Assembly: GCA_950295325.1 (NCBI GenBank)
Contig: OX485809.1
Coordinates: 37,515,081 to 37,579,080, forward strand
Direction of reading: 5' to 3'
Source of the DNA: Polytrichum commune
Lineage: Eukaryota > Streptophyta > Polytrichopsida > Polytrichales > Polytrichaceae
DNA: 64,000 bases
Shown here piece after piece: positions 12,925-22,273 of this stretch. The notes under the pieces were generated by a model. That model was not told the DNA's origin. It did not search any database and saw only the letters and a program-made list of their open reading frames with translations. The stretch's first letter is position 1, and each line of letters opens with the position of its first letter. A program made the translations under genes and the position numbers.

Positions 12925-14200
12925 CATTACCAACATTGGTTTATGATGTTTATGTCCAAACCTTTTTGGGGATCAAGGTGGATTTACAAGTTAAATATGA
13001 GGCTAGGAGAGGACCAAAAACACTATAATCATAAATGTTTTGCCTAACCTCCCAATGTCAGAAGCAACCCTTAACACTTCCAGTGATGTTTTATGGCGTT
13101 CTTAGCTAAAATCTTTTGGGGTCTCGGGTAAATGGTTAAGTTGAATATGAGGTTGAGAAGGCCCCAAAAACCCATGGCCACCGCTGTTCATAAATTTTTG
13201 CCTTCCTTCCCAACATTAGAAACGGCCTTCAACATTGTTAGTGTTGTTTATAGTATTTTGGTCCAAATTCTTTTGGGGTTTTGATGGATTGTTAAGTTGA
13301 AAATGAGTATGGGAAGGGACCCAAAAAGCCATGACCACAAAGGCCATATATTTTTGCCTTCCCTTGTCATTGCCAACTATGGTTTATGGCGTCTTGGTCC
13401 AATTTTTTTGGGATTCTTGATGGATTGTTATGTTGAATATGAGGCTAGGAGGGGACCAAAAAGTCATGGCCGCCAATGCCCATACATTTTGGCCTTCCTT
13501 CCCGACGTTGGAAGTGGCCCTTAGCATTGCGAAAGATGGTTTGTGGCATTTTGGTCCATGGAAATTTGGGTCTTAGTGGATTATTAAGTTGAATATGAGG
13601 TTGGAAGGGGACCCAAAAAGCCATTGCCGTTGCTGGTGATACATTCTAGTGTTCTTTCCCAACGTCAGACTAACACTTAGTATTGTTGGCATTGGTTTAT
13701 GGCATTTTGGTTCAAATATTTTTGGGGTCTTGATGGATTATTGAGTTGAATATGAGGATATGAGAAGACCCAAAAAGCCATGGGCACCAACGACCATGCA
13801 TTTTGGCCTTCCTTGATCCTCAACAATACCAGTAATAGTTTATGGCATTTTGGTCCAAATATTTTTGGAAAATTTGGTGGCTTTAGATATTGAATGTGGA
13901 TCTAGGAAGGAACCCGAAAGAACATGGCCATTGGCGGCCATACATGCTGGCCTTCCTTCCCAATGTTGGAAGCAACTCTTAGCACCTCCAACATTGGTTT
14001 ATGGCGTTTTGGTCCAACATTTTTTTGGGCCTTCGCGGCTTTAAACATTGAATATGATTCTAGGAGGGGGCCAAAACAAACATGGCCGTTAGCTGCCATA
14101 CAATTTTGCCTTCCCTCCCAACATTGGAACCAACCTTAAACAGTGGGCAAAGTTGGTTTACGAGGTTTGGTCCAAATGATATTGGGTGAAAGTGGATTTA
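12925..14200 (+). repeat. Nine-copy ~150-bp tandem repeat array
   Basis: The unit starts near GGTTTATGGCGTTTTGGTCC, continues with TTTTTGGGGTCTTG, GGATTGTTAAGTTGAATATG and AGGGGACCAAAAAGCCATGG, and ends with TTGCCTTCCTTCCCAAC. The first block recurs at about 12931, 13090, 13240, 13381, 13530, 13692, 13838, 13997 and 14154. Copies are diverged and differ in length by several bases. The open frames here are by-products of the repeat. Confidence 0.85.
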
Positions 14201-14856
14201 AATTTCAACATGAAGATTTTATTTCATTTAAAAAAATAACTCTTTATAGTGATTTTTTTAATGACTTTTCACCTTCAAAATGTTGGGTAGATTTATTTAC
14301 AATTTCTCTCATATGTGTTTCATGAAGTTATTTCTTGGATGCTTATTGACTTGGGCTAGATGTAAGGCCGTGCATTGGGAGGGAAGGAAAATGTCATGAT
14401 TCCTTGTAACTAAACAAAATACCCCCTCCCCCAATGGTTTCATATAATAAGGGGGGGGGGGGTTCAAGATTGGTGAGGTAGTAATCCCACATGTGTATTA
14501 CCAATGGTTGGGCATTTTTTGTGTGGGCGATTATCATTCACGTTCACTACCATATTGTTCAAGTTGTACATCATATAACTTAGACAAATCAATTCTAAGC
14601 ATTTACCTACACTATTCAAAAAAAATGTTTTTATGTAAATTTGGGATAATAATAAATACTATTAATTTGTATATAATTTTTTTCGTTTGATGTCATGGAA
14701 CCACAAACCCCAATTTATTTAGAATGTACGACAGGCAAATACATGGCTTTGTCTTTCAATAAAATATACCAAATGTATGATAGGAAACTAAGTGTAGGAA
14801 AAGATGAGTGCAATTGCACCTATCTAATATAATGACTTCATTGATTTCATTATCCT

Positions 14857-15576
14857 CTCGAGGGGGGTAGTCATTGGTTGGAGTAGCAATATACGTGCGA
14901 ACAAATGATAGGGTATTTTTAAAACATGGGGGCAAAAAATTATAAATGGACTTAAGAGTAATATAGGGTATCAAAAACGGCACTGGACATCTTTAAAGTA
15001 TTATAGGGTATGGAATAATAGGTAATTTGGAATTATAATGCAAGCCATTTTTCTATTAACCCAAAGTAGAAATTTAGATAGATAGAAACTCCGGTCCCTT
15101 TTTAGCAAGGGGCCGGCGTGAATAAAGTGTCCGTTCGTAATGCCAATGACCTGATGCCCACTGGACAAGGGGACATTGGGACAATACTACTCTCCCCTTT
15201 CGAGGATGGACACTATAGCGACACACTATACTAGTTCCTAACTAGCCACTAGTGCCTTGAAGATACCGGACATGGTATCCCCCCAAAGGGCTTTGAGGTA
15301 CCCATACAACAAGGTCCAAGGACCCCCCACCATAGTTGGGTGGACTAAGGTAGTGAGCACCACGCCGGCATGGGGAATAGAACCCACAACCTCCTCATTG
15401 GGGGCCATGAGCCCTAACCACCAAGCCAAGGCCCGTGGTGCCTCAAGTAGAAATTTACATAATGATAGCATGTGAAAAAAAAGAAGAGAATTGAAAGTAA
15501 TACCCCCCTATAAAATAGTGGTTGTTCGCACCTATATCCTTAACTTTTTAACACACTGCCCCCCCCCCCCCCCGAG
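14857..15576. mobile_element. Transposon with poly-G terminal repeats and 8-bp target duplication (copy 1)
   Basis: Begins CTCGAGGGGGG and ends with a 15-base C run followed by GAG. It is flanked by the perfect 8-bp direct repeat ATTATCCT (14849-14856 and 15577-15584). The subterminal region has TAATATAGGGT-type words (near 14958 and 15000; TATAGGGG on the reverse strand near the right end), shared with the second copy at 29.5 kb. Removing the nested SINE leaves about 340 bp without coding capacity, so it is non-autonomous. The 8-bp duplication fits hAT or KDZ-type transposases. Confidence 0.75.
15077..15444 (-). mobile_element. tRNA-derived SINE
   Basis: A 368-bp element on the minus strand flanked by a perfect 13-bp target duplication, AAGTAGAAATTTA (15064-15076 and 15445-15457). 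Its 5' end carries a Pol III promoter: A box TGGCTTGGTGG (15428-15418) and B box GGTTCTATTCC (15384-15374), one base from consensus, spaced as in a tRNA. The 3' end is a short CTATCTATC tail. It sits inside the poly-G-ended transposon, so it inserted later. Presumably it was moved by LINE machinery. Confidence 0.85.
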
Positions 15577-16252
15577 ATTATCCTTGGCAACTTAAAACCA
15601 AATAGATGAACTTTATTTCCAACTTTTTAAAGCCCCTTGAACATAGTTTCCCAAAGAAATAATAATCAACATGTGATTTTTTTCTTCAAATTGAACTAAT
15701 TCATGAGAAAATTCTTCCTTGTAGAGTTCACAAAAGGTATTAATAAACACACAATCAAAATTTCAGAACAAAAAAAAAACCTCAAATTGGTAGCTCATAT
15801 TTGACTTTTTTTAAAACAATTATCTCAACTTGATAATTTATTTAGACTATGCATTGCATAACAATACCATTACATTGTTCATTACTCATTTTCATGATTT
15901 GAGAAGTTTCTTTGTAGGATCTTGCTTCGTGGCAATATATGTCCTGTTAGATTATTTCTCTTTTGTCCATGATTGTTTATAATGGTGACACCTAATACAT
16001 GCATGTGAGACCCATGGAGGTAACCCGGGTTACCGAATTTTTAGAGTGCGTGAACACAATTGATTAATTAATTTTTGGGATGGCGGGTTATTGAATTTAA
16101 AAAGTACGTGAACGCTATTAAAATAATAATAACAAATTTTTTGGAGGGTGCCCAAAAGAGGACCAACATTTGGTTTGCACTTTGCGAATAGTGCAGTCTC
16201 AACAATAGGGACATGAGACGGGCTTCATCATTGCGTTTATTGGGGTTCGTGT

Positions 16253-17125
16253 ATGTGTTTGCTATCGTGTTTGCTTGCAATGTCGCAGTGGTCAAAGTTT
16301 GCCATCTTCCATCACGGTGGGATGTCATTCATACCGATCGACGTCAGTGGCAATGGCAACTGCTTATATCATTGTGCTACTTGCTCATCGGTCATATCAT
16401 GCAACGATGCGTCCATAATCCGTAAACGTGTCCGTGACTACGCTATTGGTGTAGGTCGTCCTGTTGCTGAAGACATTGTGCGGCTATTGCATTCAGTCAT
16501 ACTAGGTGGATGCATTCATTTTGAAGAAGTGTTCAGCAACATGTGCCATGAGAGCACATATGCATCAAATGTTGACATGATGCTTTTGGCAATCTTGTAT
16601 AACGTGAAAATTGTATCATATTTTAACTACTCAATGGGCATTCAATCATTTGCGACGGCGGCGTTCATAGATGGTCACATGCAAACATACATAGTCGATT
16701 CCCAGCACACATTGTTCCTATATCATCATAGCTATCCAAACCCCTTGACGCCCATTGAACTGCAACATTGGATTTGCCTGAACCACTTTGCGCTCCTGGT
16801 GGAGAACTCTGCATTTAGGGTCAGGGTATCCAACTTGGAAGGTGAAGATAATGTTGAGGAAGATGCAAACGGCGCCTCTACATCACGCCATCGGGCTACT
16901 ATTGTCTATGTGCCCACAACACTGCCCCATCAAGTTGGTGGCATCAGTGGCTCTCCTCAGATGGTTCCTCATCGTAAGCGCAAGCCCCAAACTGATCGGA
17001 AGACCAATGCATCACAATGCGTCAAGAAGACTCCCGGTGAGGATGAGTTCAATCGAATCACAGAGTTATGGGGCCACCTAGAGAGCAACAAACGCGAGCA
17101 TGCTCAATGCGATGCATCATCATGA
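16253..17125 (+). CDS. OTU-domain cysteine protease-like protein of a transposon
   Basis: The open frame gives 290 residues; a start at the ATG of MSQWSKF... is also possible and fits the domain better. The N-terminal part contains FIPIDVSGNGNCLYHC, the GxGNC motif around the OTU nucleophile (Cys at residue 37), followed by a helical region with VRDYAIGVGRP. Later NVDMMLLAILYNVKIVSY and LNHFALLVE supply the usual OTU core strand and the candidate catalytic His (residue 178). The last 100 residues are polar and low in structure. OTU domains are deubiquitinases in the host but are also captured by several transposon groups. The position directly before a transposase-like gene on the same strand favours that here. 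The frame is intact while its neighbour is broken, so it may be the youngest or best preserved part. Confidence 0.72.
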   Translation: MCLLSCLLAMSQWSKFAIFHHGGMSFIPIDVSGNGNCLYHCATCSSVISCNDASIIRKRVRDYAIGVGRPVAEDIVRLLHSVILGGCIHFEEVFSNMCHESTYASNVDMMLLAILYNVKIVSYFNYSMGIQSFATAAFIDGHMQTYIVDSQHTLFLYHHSYPNPLTPIELQHWICLNHFALLVENSAFRVRVSNLEGEDNVEEDANGASTSRHRATIVYVPTTLPHQVGGISGSPQMVPHRKRKPQTDRKTNASQCVKKTPGEDEFNRITELWGHLESNKREHAQCDASS

Positions 17126-18235
17126 CGCTCATTCGACTCAGTCTCTCCCATATCGAAGTACGCACCATGCTTCACATTGGCGCTCCTCAGTTTGAATGTA
17201 TTTGCAAGGTGGTGGAAGAAGGCGCAGCCCTGGAGACTTTTCAGAGTCGACATCCTCGTAAGAAGCCCAAACACGCAATCAATGAGGAGGATTTGGCAAC
17301 GATCCATGTGCACACCAAATAAAGCCTTCGAATTGGAGGATGGGTTCCCATGCTCACACCATCGTTCGATTCAGTATTTTGTGAAGCCGGGAACGATATG
17401 GTTCAGCATCCATGCTAAATACACAGCAATCCAAGAGGTTGGGAATCGTCGTGTTTTATCGTTGTCCCGATGGCACCAATACATTCAATTCTACTACCTG
17501 GGCATGCGTTTAACGTGCTCAAAGGAAGACGTGTGCGATGCCTATATTCGTCTCAACATCCAACTACAGCGTGACGATCTGCAGGCCGATGAACGCACTC
17601 GACTCATGCTCAAGAAGGAGATGCATTTGGATGCGGTGATCGAGCATCGTCGCTTTGTGACCAAGTTTGTCTAGAAATACGTCAATTGCATCGCGCCTGA
17701 GCATATTGTTCCCGGCAAGTTGAATTCCCATGAGCTTGACGAGAACACGACGATGAATGACAATGATATTGTCGATGTCGATGCCGAGAAACCTCATGCC
17801 CATCCATCGACCGAGATTCGGGCTTAGATCCAAATCGAGGATTTTGGTAGATGTTTTGTTCTGCCTCAATTCGGACACCTTTGTCCATCGACCGATTATT
17901 TTGAGTCGAATCTAATGATGCAGAATTTCATCATCGCCGACCTAATCAAAGGCGTCAACAACGTGATCTTGTATGACGAATGCGGCCAAAGCAAGGACGT
18001 TGATGCGTTTTGCAGTCTACAGTTGCGTCAACACCTAGAGATTGCCAAGCAGGAAATGCCTCCCGATACCCTGTTCCTGGTTCTCAACAATTGAGTCAGG
18101 CAGAACAAATCGATCGCAATTTTCCAATTTTACGCGTTGTTGTGCTTGTTGTTCTACAAGAAGGTGGTCATTCTATTCTTGTTGCTTGGGCATTCGCATA
18201 ACCAAGCCAAATCGGGTAGTCGCCGACCTTCACAA
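17126..18235 (+). pseudogene. DUF7869-like transposase, N-terminal and central part, broken
   Basis: Degraded coding sequence in at least two frames. In order: a segment ending EEDLATIHVHT, a frame change, then FELEDGFPCSHHRSIQYF and RRFVTKFV, a stop at 17672-17674, then FVLPQFGHLCPSTDYFES, NVILYDECGQSKDVDAFCSL, TLFLVLNN-stop-VRQNKS and FYKKVVILFLLLGHSHNQ. The order 'YDE..KD', 'LxDNCxxQNK', 'LFYKKVxxxFLxxGHSH' recalls the DUF7869 domain of large eukaryotic transposons. The expected DNC reads NN-stop, so a presumed acidic residue is lost. The sequence ends at the Copia target site and resumes at 24803 in the same frame. Family assignment is from memory of the motif pattern. Confidence 0.6.
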
Positions 18236-18543
18236 TGTTGTTGACAACAAGAATTCTTCAACTGATACACACAGGAAAATTACATTCTCACTTACACACT
18301 GCAGACACGCATGATTAAGGAAACTTTTTATTCATGAACTAATTGCTACAGACAGGCAGACTACTAGTTTCTGCTGTGCAGACACGCATCACCTACGCAT
18401 ACGACATACACTCACACCTACAGCTCAGGAGTGAAGTTGTCCTTTTATTCTACTGCTGAGAAGCTTCTATCACTAATCAGTATCCTTGTGTAACTAATCA
18501 AGTAACTAATCTCGAATCAATGCGAAACGAACTAACTCCAATA
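18236..18543 (-). repeat. Copia 3' LTR
   Basis: Left-hand LTR on the plus strand, which is the 3' LTR of the minus-strand element. In element orientation it starts TATTGGAGTT and ends TTGTCAACAACA. The start is TA instead of the usual TG, and both LTRs share this. Confidence 0.93.
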
Positions 18544-18600
18544 CTCCCACTCGTTGAGCATTGAAAGATGAACCAAGGCTCCCACTCAATGCTCAACTGA
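18544..18600 (-). other. Copia polypurine tract and pol-end inverted repeat
   Basis: Directly before the 3' LTR (element sense) is GAGTGGGAG, the likely polypurine tract for plus-strand priming. The same nine bases occur a second time about 30 nt upstream. A perfect 12-bp inverted repeat, GTTGAGCATTGA (18553-18564) and TCAATGCTCAAC (18586-18597), lies in between; one arm contains the pol stop codon. Confidence 0.7.
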
Positions 18601-21318
18601 GCACATGCCAAGCTGATGGCGTAGTCGTTGAAAAGTGTCTTTGGGCAGTGCTTTGGTGAATATATCTGCCAGCTGATCGTGAGAAGAGACAAAAGAGGGA
18701 AGAAGAAGATCTGCAAGAAAGGCTTCTCGGATCACGTGATACTGGACGTCAATATGCTTGGTCCTGCGGTGAAATTCTGGGTTTTTGATAAGTCGCAGAG
18801 CACTTTGGTTATCAGTGAACAGAGGAGTGGGAGAAACAGGGGTTTTCCCAAGGCTACTAAGTAACCGTCAATGCCAGATAATTTCTTTAGTGGTTGCGGA
18901 GGCAGCAAGATATTTTGCTTCCGTAGTACTGGAGGCGCAACTGGCTTGTTTTCTGGAGGCCCAAAGAACAGGGCCGTGATTGATGAAGAAAATAAAACCG
19001 GATCGTGATTTTCGATCATCGAGGTCCATGGCGTAATTTGCATCAAAGTAGGCAGAAAGGGAGATGGGCTGATGGTTGCCAGAAAAAGAAATACCGAGAT
19101 GAAGGGTACCTGCTAAGTACTTCAAGATTCGGCGAAGAGCATTGCAATGGGCTGGTGAAGGGTTGGTGCAGTATTTAGCGGCAATACTCACGGCATAGGA
19201 GAGGTCAGGTCGGGTGCCAATGCAAGCGAACTGGAGACAACCCACAATAGTCTGATAGGGAAATGTTGAAGTGGAGAAAGAATCATCAGAAGGTTGGGTG
19301 TGTGGATCAGCGGGGACGGAGAGGGGCACCGCGTTAAGAAACCCAAATTTCGAACTAGTTTTGTAAGATAATGGGTTTGATCCAAGAAGATTTCTTGGGA
19401 ATCCCTGTGGCGGGTAATCCGCAAACCCACATAGCAGCCGGCAGGACTGCGAGTGTTGGAGAAGGCCTTATCCATGGAATTCAAGATAAAATTGATGTTA
19501 GTGCCTTTTGAGAAGCAGATGAGCCCATCATCCACATATATGAGAAGAATAATGGTTTGCCCGCCTTGTGAAGAATAGTAGGCACAGGGGTCGGCATCAC
19601 TGACTTGGAACCCAAATTGAAGGAGAAAAGTGTGAAACTTGTGATTCCAATTTCGAGAGGCTTGTTTGAGACCATAGAGAGCTTTCCGGAGAAGACAAAC
19701 ATAGTCAGGATGGTCCAGGTCAACAAAACCTTCAGGCTGCTCCATGTAAAGAAGCTCTGCAATATCTCCATTCAAAAAAGCTGTCTTGATGTCGAACTGT
19801 ACGATTTCGAGATCATCAGCCGCGGTAATAGCCATTACAATTCGAACTGTTTCGAATTTTACTACAGGAGAAAACGTCTCGCTGTAATCAATGCCGGCCT
19901 TTTGAGTGTAGCCTTTAGCGACTAAGCATGCTTTAAACTTATCAATATCTCCATTGGGAAGATATTTGGTCTTGAACACCCACTTACATTGGATGGCTTT
20001 TCGCCCATCAGGAAGGCGAACCAGCTCCCATGTCTTGTTTTCTCGGAGGGAATGGATTTCCTCTGTCATGGCTTTAACCCACTGAGCAGCATTAGGACTG
20101 TGAAGAGCTTCCAGATAAGAGAAAGGATCATCTGGAGAAGAGTCAGGAGAGATAGGGTTTGTGGGTTGCGAAGAGTAGGCGGAGGACTCGAGAGAAGAGG
20201 AACTGAGACTCGGCTTATCAGGAACTGCGTGACTTAGGTGAGCTTGAGTGAGCGGAGGAGGAGTGGTAACAGATGAGGATGAACCAGTAGGAGGAGGGGC
20301 AATTTCGGCAAGAGATCGTAGACGAACATGAGTATCTGGCTGATAATTCGGATGTAAGAGAAGAGTCCGTGGTGTGAGGGAATTAAGAGCCTCGACAGAA
20401 GAAGGCACAATAGGACTAGTAGCAAGAATTGGACAACGTGAGGTAGCAGATGCAGGAGTGGAGGTGAACTCAGAAGGAGATTGAGTTGGGGTGAGCTCAG
20501 AGGGATTTTGAGGTGAGAGGGACTCAGAAGAAGAAGAAGAGGAAGAAGAAGGGAGTTCATCTGTAGGATTTGGAAGAGAAACAGCAAGAGATGACAAATT
20601 ATCAGCAGGGAAGGAAGAAGGCCGTTCTACTGGACTGCCATAGAGGAGCTGTTCATTAAAGACCACATCACGACGGATCAGGACCTTAGAGGTCACCGGA
20701 TCCCAGAGGCGATAGCCTTTAGTATGATCACAATAGCCCAAGAAGTAGCAGAGGTGACTCTTAGGATCTAATTTGGTGCGCTGCTTCTTCTCAATATAGG
20801 CATAAGCATGGCAACCAAAAATTCTGAGATGTTCCAGGGAGGGTTTGAAACCATACCAGAGTGTGAAAGGTGTGTTTCCAGGAATTAAGCGGGAACCAGT
20901 GCGATTTAGGGTATACACAGCCGTGTGACAGGCTTCACCCCAAAAATTCAAAGGAAAACCACTTGTGTGTAGAAGAGAACGGACACTTTCCATGATAGTG
21001 CGGTTATCACGCTCACAGAAGCCATTCTGCTCTGGTGCATAAGGAGCTGTAGACGTCCTGTAGACACCAAAGGGCATCAGACTTCTCAGGGATGCAGAAA
21101 AGATGTCGATATCCGGAGTAATCGTCCTTAAAAAGGATGTAGTAGAGGGCTCCTCCCAGTGAAACATGGGCCATAGGACCACAGAGATCTGCATGAATCA
21201 GGTAGCTGGGAGCCGAAGAGGGTGTGCGAATTGGTGAACTGATGAAGCTGTGCCGGTGACTTTTGCCAAGAACACATCCCTGGCAGAATTCGGGGATAGA
21301 CTTATTTTGTAGAGTCAT

Positions 21319-22273
21319 TGTAATGTAACTATACCTAGTTACCATCCTACGATGACGAGGCGTCCTCAACGACGAGGCTAATTGACAATATGATATTGTA
21401 AAGTAACTACACCTAGTTGCCATCCTACGACGACGAGGCGTCCTCAACGACAAGGCTAATTGACAATGTGACATTTAATGTATACCATGATGACGAGGTT
21501 GGGTGTATGGACACCTAGTCATCGACGGTAGTGTCATTGTAAGGTAAATACCAATATTGATGGATAATTGAATATTCTAACCACATGTGCCAGTGTGTAA
21601 GCGGAGGATGATGGGAGCTAGACAACTCCTAGTTGAAGATGGATGGATTGGAGTTAGACAACTCCAGATTGACAACATGTGCACTGGAGTTAGACAGCTC
21701 CGCATATAGTGCATTGGAATTAGACCATTCCATATTGAGAACATGTGCACATGAGTTAGACAACTCTCGATGAGGTGCATTGGAGTTGGACCGCTCCAGA
21801 ATTGGAAAGATGAATGTTATTCATTGGAGTTAGACAACTCTTAATGAATAGATGGATCTAGTTGGAATTAGACAATTCCAACTAGAAGAATGAATGGATG
21901 AATTTAGTTGGAATTAGACAATTCCAACTAGAAAGAAGGATGGATGAATCCAATTGGAATTAGACAATTCCAATTGGAAGAATGAGATTGAGATAAGAGA
22001 TGGAAGAAGGTTCTAGAAGAACCAAAGATAGAAGATTCATAGTAGAACTAAAAGATAGAGCTATGAATATGATACTTTTACTATATGTAAAGATAGAAAG
22101 TAAAAGTAGTGCTTCGGCATAAGAAGAAGCTCGGGGGAGGAGAGAGGACCTTTGGTCTCTCTCCTATGGTCGGGTGGTTGAGCTTTAACCAAAACATACT
22201 TGGTCTATGATTGTTTTGGGTTGATACGTGTTAGTGTGGAAGTTGGTGATAAACCGGTGAGAGGTTCGTTACA
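21319..22273. mobile_element. Solo-LTR-like insertion inside the Copia integrase
   Basis: A 955-bp block begins TGTAATGTAAC and ends TTCGTTACA, giving short terminal inverted repeats TGTAA/TTACA. It is flanked by the 5-bp direct repeat GTCAT (21314-21318 and 22274-22278). It separates the gag-pre-integrase part from CQGCVLGKSH of the Copia polyprotein. There is no coding capacity. The left end holds two ~78-bp direct repeats (ACCTAGTT.CCATCCTACGA, GACGAGGCGTCCTCAACGA), and the middle holds an array of small hairpins. TG...CA ends and a 5-bp duplication fit a solo LTR left after recombination between LTRs. Confidence 0.8.
21614..21985. repeat. Array of ~11 covarying GGAGTT-AGAC-AACTCC hairpins
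   Basis: The motif GGAGTTAGACAACTCC and variants recur every 25-50 bp. The two six-base arms are complementary around an AGAC centre. Variants keep pairing: GGAATT-AGAC-AATTCC appears three times, in longer stems (AGTTGGAATT/AATTCCAACT and CAATTGGAATT/AATTCCAATTG). GGAGTTAGACAGCTCC and GGAGTTGGACCGCTCC keep the outer four pairs. Spacer sequence between units is poorly conserved apart from CATGTGCA. Confidence 0.8.

Noticed and set aside
13297-14325. Several open frames of 60-75 residues with similar sequence
   Set aside because: They are translations of the 150-bp tandem repeat and recur with its period.
15238-15471. Overlapping short open frames on both strands in the SINE
   Set aside because: They lie wholly within the tRNA-derived element, which is non-coding.
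21577-21780. Minus-strand frame with repeated SCLTP(I/V)H motif
   Set aside because: The repetition reflects the DNA hairpin array, not a protein.
21319-22273. CRISPR-like array because of regularly spaced short repeats
   Set aside because: Spacing is irregular, arms covary, the unit is a hairpin in a eukaryotic LTR, and no cas genes are present.
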